From positions 1,054,001 through 1,118,000 of the forward strand of contig CP099429.1 in the NCBI GenBank assembly GCA_024114885.1: a stretch of 64,000 bases of DNA, given 5' to 3'. Below the pieces are notes generated by a model, which made no database searches, was not told the origin of the DNA, and worked only from the letters and a program-made list of their open reading frames with translations. The translations under genes and the position numbers were made by a program. Shown piece after piece: positions 11,381 to 20,620 of this stretch (position 1 is its first letter; the number at the start of each line of letters is the position of its first letter). Source of the stretch: Septoria linicola. Its lineage: Eukaryota > Ascomycota > Dothideomycetes > Mycosphaerellales > Mycosphaerellaceae.

Positions 11381-11752
11381 GGCGGAAAAACACCAACACA
11401 ACGCGTGCGCGTGGGGATGTCTCTTCACCAAAAGTCGAGATGCCAATCCGATCCAGGGCAGCGCAGGACTGGCCGGGGTGGCGCGCGTCGAGCAAAGGGA
11501 AGTCTTAGTTAGTCTGCAACGTGTAACTTGGTGGAATTGTGTCCGAGCAGGCAGCGTTGGTAGAAGTAGGTAGGTGCTCCTTGCGGAAAGCATCCAGCAA
11601 TAACTTAGACTGCGTGGCTAAAGTCGACGTCAGACACGCGAATCGCCGACTTCAGCATGGAGAAAACCACATGCACTTGCATCTTCCGTCTCATAGTTCT
11701 ATCTCTCTCGTGACTACAGCCATTGATCTTTCCCCGTGACATCGATTGTTGC

Positions 11753-14700
11753 ATGCCACATGGACGACTGACGCCGCTCGGCAAGCAGCTCCGCGCTGTG
11801 CTTGCCAACCTGTCGGCATGCACTCCCGCCCGCACCAACGCCACATGGCCACGACCTCGCCTTGAGCAGCAGCAGCAGCAGCAGCAGCAGCTTCACCGGA
11901 CTCCCGATCATGGCATTGTGGCAGCAACACGACCACCTGCTAGCCACCGTTCTACAAGGACCATCGCAACGGCGGCTGTCGACCGAAGCGGTGAGCCCAT
12001 CGTCCACGAAGTCCCTGCGACTCGATCAAAGCCCAGCGCACGAATCCTGCGCCGTCGAACACGCATCGATCATGTGGGAGACGCCTTGAAAGCGAGCGGT
12101 AAAGGCCATCTGCAGTTCGTCAGGCCTGTCCATAAGCCAGACTTGACCTATGCACACCCCAAGCGAAGCTATGCTGGATTGCGGGCCGCCAGGGTGAATC
12201 GCGCAAGACATCTCCACAAGGATGGCCCAAACGCGCCATACTTGACTGCCATTTCTCTGCAGAGCATTCTTGGCAATTACATGACATGGTCAAGTCACCG
12301 CCGACATCCTCTGGTAGCAGAATGGGAGGCAACATATCAACCAACAGTACAAGAGGCTGCTTACTTGGAGAAACAGGGTCACACTGCTGCAGATGTGGTA
12401 GCTTGGGCAGAAATTGTGCGCGAGGAAGATCCTCATGCGGCTGCCCAGAAGCTGGCTGCACGCAACAAAGTCACTCCATCTGTCCTTGCAACGCCACTAT
12501 TCGTGTATATGAATCTGCTCAAGCGGCCGAACATCAATGCTCACGCTCTGCGGAGTCTCATCGAGCTTGCGCATGCCATCTTTGGAGAGCGATCGAGGCT
12601 GTTGGTAGATCCTGGCATCGACAGCGAGCCTCGCTTTCTTGTGGTCGTTCGTCTCATCCGTCACGCGAGAAAAGTATGGCCAGCCTGCATGCTGAGTATC
12701 GTTCGGCTTGCACTTATGCACTCAGTCTCTCGTGACGAGGGTATCACCACGAATCATGGAGTGGCGACCAATGCATATCGGCTCAACAAGCTCATGTCGT
12801 TGATATCGATCCCGAGCTCCGGCTCATCGTTTACAAACAGGGACCATCAAGAAGCAGCCCTGATCCCAATTCTGCAACACATGTCCGAGCATCAGCCTCC
12901 GCTGCAGATCGACAGACAAGGCTATCGTGCAGTCATTCGCCTTCAGCTTTCTCAGCGAAAGACCTCGCGCGAGAGGCAGTGGGCCGAATTGCAGGCTTTG
13001 TCCTGGCCGCCGTGGAAGGATGATCGCACTGGAATGGACGCTTTGATCACAAAAGAAGACCATGGCACTTCTCGAGCTGGTCAGACGCTGTTGCGGATGC
13101 AGGAGGCCGGGTACTCACTGCTGGAGTGGGAGCAATTAGCAGGGATTCATGCTGGTTGGGATGTTGACAGAACGCCCACGATACAAAATCGAGTCTTGTT
13201 GCGCTTCCGTCGCTGGAACTCTGCTGGGAGAAATGGACGAGCTGCGAAATCCAACGCCGAGTCCTTGCGCTGGGCAGCACGTATCACCAGTACTCGCACA
13301 GTACAGGAAGCTTGGGCTTGCTACTTGACGTGGGAGGACAAGCGGCTTCCGTACAGTCCAGATGTGTATCTGGCCATTGCAGCGAAGCTGCGTGAAGAGC
13401 AAAGGCGCCCACATGTTGAGGCCAGGAATGCTTCACAAGAGGGTGCGCGAAGATCATGGCCGCTGTTGCCCGGAGATATCAGGGAGGTGTCTCCGCTGCC
13501 GCCCTCGACGCATCTGGAGACTTACACTCGCACACTACCTCCTACACTAGCTGACTTTCATGCGGATCTCCAAGCGCGACGCGTCGACTTGAGTGCGGAT
13601 GTCCTGGCATTTTTGGTACGCCACGCCCAGACTCTGCGACACGGAATGGACATGCTTGCCGATGCTGCAGCTCGGCATCCCGCTGTTCGTTCACTGTTCT
13701 CTCGCGAGCTGCCTCCAGGATTGCGAAAAGTTCCTCCTGCCATCTACCTGGCCGCCGTCACACTATTTGCACGCTTCGGTCGCGTGCCTCGATTCTTGAC
13801 CAGATCGCCTGGAAGCACTTTGGCCTTGCTCGAATCGGAGACGTCAGAAGATCCCAATAGCGAGAAGAGCCTCAATCATGGCAGCGGTATCGTCCACGCT
13901 ATTCACCTTCTACGGCTGCGGCCGGAGTCCGATGGACTAGTCTGGCATGTCATCCTACAAAACTTGGTTCGAGAGAAGAACTTTGTGGCGTTTGCCGACA
14001 TGCACTTCCTAGACACCCGTTCCAATGGTAGCGATGCATCAAGTGACTCGGTGGCCAATCTACACCATTGTGCTGGTGCTTTTCAAGCCTATCGCCTCAT
14101 ACGCTATGTTCACAAACTTCAGGCGCAACAACACATCAACCTTGATGCGGTTGGTTTCCAGAGTTTCTGCATTGGCGTGGAACATCGAGCGATCGCCACC
14201 TGGACTGTACTCCAGGTCGTGGAAAGCAGTGAGAGTACTTTCGATGAGCACCAAACTTCGACAGCATTTGATAAGCTCGTAGCCACTGCCAGATCAATGT
14301 TCAATCGGGGCGACGCCGGCATACGCACAGCACCTTTCCGGCTGTTTGGGCGACTTGTTGGAGCTCGTCAGTCTAATCCAGATGCAGACTACAATCTGCC
14401 GCGTCTGTTGATCGTGCCGAGTCCAGGTGTCTTACATGCACTCATTCGCGCACTTGGCTGGCTCAGTCGATACCAGAACCTGCTTGAGCTAGCAGAGTGG
14501 ATGCACGAATACCGCGACGAGCTTCTTGAGCGCAGGAAACAAGACAGAAACGGCGACGAAATGATGAGGAGGGCTATAATAGCCCTGCGAGTCTTTCTCG
14601 AGCGGAGCTGGTTGCCTCAAGATCGGGACACGGCTGTTGAAAACGAGTCGCGAAGCAAGCATATGAAGTACTTCATCACTCCCGCTCGGCGAGACCTGGT

Positions 14701-14872
14701 GGACTCTGTCAGGAAGATTGTGGAGCAAGTCGAGGAATGGGAGGGTTGGCCGAGCGATGAGGAAGTGCAACATTATGCATCTGATCAGAGGTACAAGCCT
14801 TTTACTCGGTATGAGATGAAGAGGAAGCAGAGGCGCGAAAGATATGTGCCTATGGGCGATCATGAGTACTAG
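11753..14872 (+). CDS. Large predicted mitochondrial protein, possibly helical-repeat
   Basis: One uninterrupted frame encodes about 1039 residues from the ATG at 11753; an in-frame ATG 30 bases upstream is possible. The N terminus is rich in Arg, Ala, Ser and Leu with almost no acidic residues (MPHGRLTPLGKQLRAV), which fits a mitochondrial targeting sequence. It is followed by eight glutamines from a CAG tract. The rest is a succession of predicted amphipathic helices of about 30-40 residues (for example LVVVRLIRHARKVWPAC and SILGNYMTWSSHRRHPLV), reminiscent of the divergent PPR-like RNA-binding proteins of fungal mitochondria, but no clear PPR motif can be seen. The C terminus is strongly basic. 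Function is unknown; the mitochondrial assignment is inference from composition. Confidence 0.75.
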   Translation: MPHGRLTPLGKQLRAVLANLSACTPARTNATWPRPRLEQQQQQQQQLHRTPDHGIVAATRPPASHRSTRTIATAAVDRSGEPIVHEVPATRSKPSARILRRRTRIDHVGDALKASGKGHLQFVRPVHKPDLTYAHPKRSYAGLRAARVNRARHLHKDGPNAPYLTAISLQSILGNYMTWSSHRRHPLVAEWEATYQPTVQEAAYLEKQGHTAADVVAWAEIVREEDPHAAAQKLAARNKVTPSVLATPLFVYMNLLKRPNINAHALRSLIELAHAIFGERSRLLVDPGIDSEPRFLVVVRLIRHARKVWPACMLSIVRLALMHSVSRDEGITTNHGVATNAYRLNKLMSLISIPSSGSSFTNRDHQEAALIPILQHMSEHQPPLQIDRQGYRAVIRLQLSQRKTSRERQWAELQALSWPPWKDDRTGMDALITKEDHGTSRAGQTLLRMQEAGYSLLEWEQLAGIHAGWDVDRTPTIQNRVLLRFRRWNSAGRNGRAAKSNAESLRWAARITSTRTVQEAWACYLTWEDKRLPYSPDVYLAIAAKLREEQRRPHVEARNASQEGARRSWPLLPGDIREVSPLPPSTHLETYTRTLPPTLADFHADLQARRVDLSADVLAFLVRHAQTLRHGMDMLADAAARHPAVRSLFSRELPPGLRKVPPAIYLAAVTLFARFGRVPRFLTRSPGSTLALLESETSEDPNSEKSLNHGSGIVHAIHLLRLRPESDGLVWHVILQNLVREKNFVAFADMHFLDTRSNGSDASSDSVANLHHCAGAFQAYRLIRYVHKLQAQQHINLDAVGFQSFCIGVEHRAIATWTVLQVVESSESTFDEHQTSTAFDKLVATARSMFNRGDAGIRTAPFRLFGRLVGARQSNPDADYNLPRLLIVPSPGVLHALIRALGWLSRYQNLLELAEWMHEYRDELLERRKQDRNGDEMMRRAIIALRVFLERSWLPQDRDTAVENESRSKHMKYFITPARRDLVDSVRKIVEQVEEWEGWPSDEEVQHYASDQRYKPFTRYEMKRKQRRERYVPMGDHEY
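11867..11890 (+). repeat. CAG8 trinucleotide tract
   Basis: Eight perfect CAG units encode eight glutamines near the N terminus of the large predicted mitochondrial protein. Such tracts are often length-variable between strains. Confidence 0.9.
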
Positions 14873-15535
14873 CAGTGTCATCATCAGCCAGTTCACTTTC
14901 TTCTCGTTTTTATGTACACCTGCATGGGCCATGTCTTTTCCTCGAAATCAACAAGCCATTTCATGTCCTGCAAAATAATGCAGCACCTCCAAACGGTTAC
15001 GTGTTGTGTTTCGAGGTGAACAATGTGTTCTATTCGCCGCACGATCCAAATTCCAGTAGCGCCCGCCGAATTGAGAGGACGGCGCTGTCAAAGAGGACTA
15101 AGCCGTGCATAATATTGAGAATTCGCTGTGAGCCTGGACTCATCATCCCATTGGCTAGATATCTAGCTGGCCAGTATCGGCGTTTTCAACATATCCGGCG
15201 AGACCTGCTCCTCCTCCCTGCTGACTTTCCGTATGAGTCGTTCCCAGAGGAACAGTGTGAGCAAAGGAAGAGTAGTGAGATGTCCTCACTTTTCCTCGAG
15301 GTAGTGGTAGTGGTGGTGGCTGACCAGTTTCCGCGTTATCGTAGGTATAGCTGTGGCTGCCACCGCGTTTAGTGTAGCTGCTGCTGATGGAGTCGGAGTG
15401 AGAACGAAGGGTTTCGTTGCGCTGGAGATGGCCTTTCGAGGTAAATGGAGGGCCGCGAGGGGGTGGCGTGGACGGTACCGGAGAGGTGGACCCACGTGGC
15501 GGCTCTGGTAGTGCTTTGTGGATGCTCGTTGGGTT

Positions 15536-17038
15536 TCATGCTGAGCGCGTTGCTGAAGCGATGGGAGGACTTGTTGTCGCTTGTCTCGGGGGTGATGGCG
15601 TGGGAGTGGATGCGGACGTGGGCGATGGGCCTGAGCTGGCCGACGCTGCGTTGCTGCTCAAAGGTGCAGGAGAGATGTCCTCAGTGGTTGATGTGATGCC
15701 GAGACCACATTCTGCATTATTCGAAAGAGTGTATAGTTGGAGGCTGCTTTCCAGTGACACGATTTTCGCATGGGCCGACTTCAGGTCTTTTTGGTAACCT
15801 TTCATGTCGAGCTTCCACATGATAATCTCTTCGAAGCAGTAGCGCAATTCTGATTCGCTAACACATGCGCCTCTATCTTCCGAATTGCGCTGTACTGATG
15901 CCCCTGGGATGCAGCATGCTTCGGGAGCGCGTGCCGCCATTGAAGCCCGCTGCTTGCTGGCTAATGCACGAAACATTTGTGTGGACTCGGTGTGCAGCTA
16001 GCCTTGATTGTCGTCGTAGATCAGAAGGTGGTAGCGCATTGTAGCGATCCCGATCACTCTTCACGGCTTGAAGCTGGTTTTGGCATATCACAAGTTGACT
16101 TCGCAGGCTATCGATGCGGTCCATAGCATTTTTTACTATTTCCTTTCCAGTTGTGCAAATAGTGTGTTTTGTTGTGTCAAGCTTTCCAGATATAGGTTCC
16201 TGCATCTCTTTCCTGCCCGACGACGTTTGATCTCGTGTCTCTGTGCAATTATGGGCCTGAAATTCTTCGGTTTGGCCACATCCATCTCGTTGTAAAAGCT
16301 CCTGAAGGAGCTGAGCGGCAGCGGCTTCCGACCAGCTCTGCGAGAGGTCTGGATGAGAAAGGGAGTCAGCACGAGTCTGGCTAAAGCTAAATGTCTACTT
16401 GGACAACATGGCTGATACGCGGAACAATGGCAGACTGTGCTTCGACTCACCTTCGTATCTCGGCCGTAGCCCATATTTTTGATGGCGATGCACTCCACGG
16501 GTATCTGAACCATGCCGTTCTAGGCATTCTTGCGGTCGCCTTTCGTCCACGTGAAGAACTTCGAGCTGCTTGAGGTCATTTTTGTTCTGGCTCTTGCTGT
16601 GATTATTCGGCAGCTACATCTTTTTCATCTACACCATGAGTAAATTCTATTAAAGAGAGGTCAGCTCGCGAAGAACAAGCAGATGAAGATGGAGCGGGCT
16701 CGACGCGTTCCTTTGGCCTATACGTGATGTGATGACTATGGAGGCCGCATACTGACGACCTGCCCTACGCGCCATGGGAATGCGATGGCACATGGCTCTA
16801 GGTCCTGCTTCATTTCAATGTGCAGATGTGGTTCCCAATGCGGACGTGCTTGGAGCTGCAGACGTGTTGTCTCGATCTGAGATGCCGGTTTGGGGTTTCT
16901 TCCCAACCTTCAAGGCGACGAGTGGCCAACGTGTTCGCGATTGGATTGCTGAAACATGCGCTCGCGGCTCTCCAGACGTCTGAGGAAGTTGGTGACACCA
17001 GTGATGTTGGACTTTACGCGCTGAAGTTGGAAAGTCAT
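15536..17038 (-). CDS. Coiled-coil protein, multi-exon, 5' model uncertain
   Basis: The 3' half is well supported: exon 16348-16065 and exon 15997-15536 join in frame across a 67-nt intron (GTGAAG...CTGAT...TAG). An upstream exon ending at 16451 joins across a 102-nt intron with a consensus GTGAGT donor. These give helical sequence (NDLKQLEVLHVDE, SQSWSEAAAAQLLQELL, MDRIDSLRSQLVICQNQ) consistent with coiled coil, then a Ser/Pro/Thr-rich tail. Further upstream the start MTFQLQRVKSNITGV at 17038 is followed by an in-frame TGA. A 54-nt intron (GTTGGC...CTCAG) would remove it and restore helical sequence (TTRLQLQARPHWEPHL). The join between ~16750 and ~16613 is not settled. No family is recognised. 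The gene is divergent from the FHA-domain gene at 17293, with only 255 bases between the start codons. Confidence 0.5.
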
Positions 17039-17292
17039 GCCAAGCCTGCGCTAACTAGTCAAGACTTTTGACCTGAAAAATGCTGCTCATAGTGCCGGCA
17101 GCAGTGAGCATTGTTGAGCGACAGCACGAGGGTCAACTTAAGCATCTGATTGTTATCGCGGAGACCACAGCAAGTATAGAGCTTGAGGACGGAGTCACCA
17201 TTCCACTCTTGCAGTTGAGATCTTGATTGGCAGCACATCCAACAACAGCTTGGTGGTCAGCCGCCACAGATTCAAGGCACTTCACGCAGAAA

Positions 17293-18303
17293 ATGGAATC
17301 TGGATACCGGAGCAGAAGATACGGCTCAGACGACGAACTTCGAGCCGGCAAAGACAGAGCTCAGTATAAGCGTCGTGATAGGTCACCTTTGTCAGAAGAC
17401 GAGCGAAGTCCCAGACGACGCCGGCACGCTGATCGCCGAGATGAGAGAAGTCCTGCAGGAGCGCAATTGAGCGCCCAAGTGAGCGACTCGGGCGACGAGC
17501 CTTCACGCCACCGAAGGAAGCATGATCGAGATGATCGCAATGAACGTCGCAGACGTGACCGAAGAGATCGTAGCCAAGGCCACACTGAAGATGAGCGCAG
17601 ATCATCTCGACATCTTCGCAAACATCGCGAACGCTCAGAGTCCCGCGATCGAAATGAAAACTGCCGGTCACGTCGCCGCCATGCCTCCCGGTCTCCAAAG
17701 GCCAAGAGGCGCAAGTCGCGTTCCGCCTCTCCACCAGCATTCAGGAAGTCTCGTGCACCACTCCCATCTCAAGACGAGTCCTTCCGGGGCGAGCTGCCTC
17801 CTGGAGAAAAGCCAGTCGAGAAGCAGAAGCCCAATTTTAAGCCCACAGGCCTTCTTGCTAAAGAAGCGAATACTGTAGCAGGCACCACAACAGTACTGAA
17901 GTATCATGAGCCACCTGAAGCACGCAAACCCTCCTCCAAGGAGCAGTGGCGAATGTACGTCTTCAAGAAGCAAGATCTACTCGACACAATCCAGCTGCAC
18001 ACTCGCAGCGCGTGGCTAGTGGGACGTGACCAGAAGATCACAGATTTGTTTCTGGAGCATCCTTCCATCTCAAAACAGCATGCTGTCATCCAGTTTCGTC
18101 ACAGAACCAGCACGAATGAATATGGTGATAAGTCTTCGAAGGTCAAACCATATCTGATCGACCTTGATAGTGCGAATGGGACGAAACTGAATGGGAAGAG
18201 AGTGGAGGCAAGCCGGTATATGGAGCTACTGGACCAGGATATCATCTCTTTCGGAGACAGCGAGAGGGAATATGTGATGATGCTTCCAGGAGCTGAGAAG
18301 TAG
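17293..18303 (+). CDS. pml1: FHA-domain splicing factor, Pml1/SNIP1 homologue
   Basis: One exon encodes 336 residues from the ATG at 17293; an in-frame ATG at 17227 would add 22 residues of unlikely sequence. Residues 1-~165 are an Arg/Ser/Asp/Glu-rich region with RSP and RRR runs like those of spliceosomal proteins. The C-terminal ~130 residues form an FHA phosphopeptide-binding domain with the diagnostic order WLVGRD, HPSISKQHAVIQFR, DLDSANGTKLNGKRV and a final GDSEREYV strand. The same RS-like N terminus plus C-terminal FHA is found in SNIP1 (animals) and DAWDLE (plants). Pml1 of the RES pre-mRNA retention and splicing complex has the same C-terminal FHA. By family knowledge it acts in the nucleus in splicing. 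The assignment is good; orthology to Pml1 within the FHA family is inferred from the layout. Confidence 0.85.
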   Translation: MESGYRSRRYGSDDELRAGKDRAQYKRRDRSPLSEDERSPRRRRHADRRDERSPAGAQLSAQVSDSGDEPSRHRRKHDRDDRNERRRRDRRDRSQGHTEDERRSSRHLRKHRERSESRDRNENCRSRRRHASRSPKAKRRKSRSASPPAFRKSRAPLPSQDESFRGELPPGEKPVEKQKPNFKPTGLLAKEANTVAGTTTVLKYHEPPEARKPSSKEQWRMYVFKKQDLLDTIQLHTRSAWLVGRDQKITDLFLEHPSISKQHAVIQFRHRTSTNEYGDKSSKVKPYLIDLDSANGTKLNGKRVEASRYMELLDQDIISFGDSEREYVMMLPGAEK

Positions 18304-18485
18304 AGATCTCATTTCCTGACCGAGACTACTGCTGTATAGACCTCGTAGCCAACATTATATTCATTGAAGGCCAACCGCCCTGGATGATCAAGCCTTCCCT
18401 GTGATATTCCTTCATATGACTTTCGCAACGAGATCCTCATTGCTTCCACGCTCAACTCGTTCTGCAGCACATCTTGTACTGGAGA

Positions 18486-19478
18486 TCATGGTTCAGGATC
18501 TTCTTCCACGGCCTCTACCTCCTGCAATCTCAGAACCTTGCCTTCTCTGGCGAATTCCATCTCCAGTCCCCGCACCACTTTTGCGCGCATGTCTTTCGCT
18601 CTGACCAACTCTTTCGCATCGAGCTTCCAGTCTCCAGAAGCTTCCTCGAAGACCTCAGACCAGCCCGGCACGACTTCCATCCATGCACGACAGACGTGCA
18701 CATCGATGACGAAGGTCATACGATCCGCTATGACGTGGAGAGGCCTCAGCTGATCAAGAAGCTTGGGTAACTCTTCCATGTCGTCGTCCAGTTCCCAAGT
18801 GTCGATGTGAATGTTCAGAACCTCAATGCACTTTGGCGCCTTGATGAGCCTCTCGAGTTTCGCCGGGTTCTGCTTCACTAATGACCTGTCGAGTCGCCAT
18901 CCCAAGAGGCTATCGTTGCCAGTCGTGAAGATCCAGTCATGTCCGAATCCGCGCCCATCTGTGCCAGCAATATTGAGACTGAGCTGGAACGTGTCCTCGA
19001 GAAGGGGCAGAGCCTCATTACGAATCTGCTTGCTCGTGAGTAGCAGAGCGCCACTGTAGTTGCAGGTCCAGCAGGTGCAGCCCCACGAGCGACCATGCCT
19101 CTCCTCAGTCGAAGAAGTGGTGGCGATATGATTTCGTATCTGGTGCTCCATGCCGTGGCAGCTGCTCAATATTGAGCATTTGCAGATGATGCCTAGCATC
19201 GGAGCTGCGAAGTAGTACTCATAAACTTTGACTCTGAGCTCGGGCGGTAGACGCATGAAGCCTCTTGGTCGGCCGTCGTCACGACCACTGACGCTCAGGG
19301 TAGCCATGGCAGCAGCAAGACTGTGCTTCTTCTGCCACCAGCGCGGCGCTTTTGAAGGGTCACGAGACCAACAGACACCGCTGTGCGGCTTCTGGCAGTG
19401 CGAGCATGTGTTCTGATTGCGGTGTTTGGTATAATGCTGGCCTCTGCCTCTGCCGCGCACCTTTTTGTCGCGGTCCAT
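18486..19478 (-). CDS. F-box-like protein of filamentous ascomycetes
   Basis: One exon encodes 330 residues from the ATG at 19478 (MDRDKKVRGRGRGQHY). The frame stays open to 19619, but the extra 47 residues look non-coding. An N-terminal basic RGRGRG patch is followed by a cysteine/histidine cluster (CSHCQKPHSGVCW) that could bind a metal. Then comes the phrase RGFMRLPPELRVKVYEYYF, which matches the LPPELRxxIY motif opening the F-box-like domains that are greatly expanded in Pezizomycotina. A second cysteine group (CTCWTC) precedes LLLTSKQIRNEALPLL, another hallmark of these proteins. The remainder is a mixed helix/strand region with no catalytic motif. Role unknown; substrate adaptor for ubiquitin ligase is only the generic expectation. 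Confidence 0.75.
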   Translation of the reverse strand: MDRDKKVRGRGRGQHYTKHRNQNTCSHCQKPHSGVCWSRDPSKAPRWWQKKHSLAAAMATLSVSGRDDGRPRGFMRLPPELRVKVYEYYFAAPMLGIICKCSILSSCHGMEHQIRNHIATTSSTEERHGRSWGCTCWTCNYSGALLLTSKQIRNEALPLLEDTFQLSLNIAGTDGRGFGHDWIFTTGNDSLLGWRLDRSLVKQNPAKLERLIKAPKCIEVLNIHIDTWELDDDMEELPKLLDQLRPLHVIADRMTFVIDVHVCRAWMEVVPGWSEVFEEASGDWKLDAKELVRAKDMRAKVVRGLEMEFAREGKVLRLQEVEAVEEDPEP

Positions 19479-19619
19479 TGCGTGGTGTGGCTGTTGACAA
19501 TGATTGTTCTCGGTATTGCGAGGTATCGAGTCAAGTCCTGAGGTAGATTGTAGAAAAAGTGAGGTAGAAAGTAAACACACGCGACTCGGCTTGGCTTGCA
19601 TATGAACGGTTCTTGCCAC

Positions 19620-20620
19620 TTACTTGACACCAGTACAAAGCCTACTCACTTCGACACGAGACATCGCACTTGCCACAACACGAGTCCGGCTTTGCTTGGT
19701 GTTTACACAGCTGGGTGATCAGACAGCTAGAGCAGGAACAATTACCTTCAGCCTGGAATGGTGATGTTCCGCGCTGACTGTGTGTGGTGCAGCTACACTT
19801 CGAGCATCAGCTCATACATCAGCTGTGTAGATCTTCCGACTTGTCGTTGATCACGCAAGACCTAGCAAACCTGCATCGAAACAAGTAGCCGCAATAATTG
19901 GCCTAAATCCGCCCAACATAGAGACAAGGCCACTGTCTGTAAGCACTGGTGGTGTGAGCAACACGCTCGAAACACCTCACGACCGGGTGACACGCTCACT
20001 AGATCGGGACCAGATCCAAGAGCCTCTGCTCCTAGAAAGATGCCAGCTTATCCAATATCTCCTCGACCAATCTTGCAGGTTCTTGTCGGCAGCGCGGTGA
20101 CTGTCCGCTCTCGAAGCATTCGGATGCCGGACCTTCACTTGTAGTCGACCCCATCCGTCCGTTTCTTAGATTATATTCTGAAACCGTACGATGCAAGATC
20201 GCCTCAGTTTTGCCGACTTCTGCCAGTCCGCTTCAACTTCGTGTCGTCCCGTCTACAGTGTAACCCTCGCTTCTATAGCAAGCCTTGACGAAAAAGGATC
20301 GATTCGACGACGGTGAGAGTGCGGACCTGGTACGTTGAGCAGCGTCATTTGACTGATAGGATACACGATCATATGCGACTCTGTTGCAATAAGCAGTAGC
20401 AGACTAGGGAGTCACATGGTGGACGAAGTTCACGAGGTCACAAACTTTGCTTGGCAAACTTTCCTTAGACGCGGTCCTACGCGTATGGGTTGCTCATCTG
20501 GAACTGAGACTGTCTCAAACCACACCACGATGGTGTTGCGGTGAACGACAGAATCAAACAACTTATGGTATCTAACTATAACTTTTACCGCTAATCTCTA
20601 TAGTCAGGCGTCCAGCCAAC
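19620..20620. other. Intergenic, left border of the siderophore cluster
   Basis: No open frame of useful length on either strand. It lies between the 5' end of the F-box-like gene and the 3' end of the ABC transporter gene, so it should hold the former's promoter and the latter's terminator. No iron-type GATA consensus is present here. Confidence 0.5.

Noticed and set aside
10940..11593. Several 90-150 codon frames on both strands over the 5' end of the Q/P-rich gene
   Set aside because: They are alternative frames of a GC-rich coding exon and its promoter; the spliced two-exon model on the minus strand explains the region.
16820..17071. Plus-strand frame of 83 codons opposite the coiled-coil gene's first exons
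   Set aside because: It is the antisense of the better supported minus-strand coiled-coil model and has no continuation.
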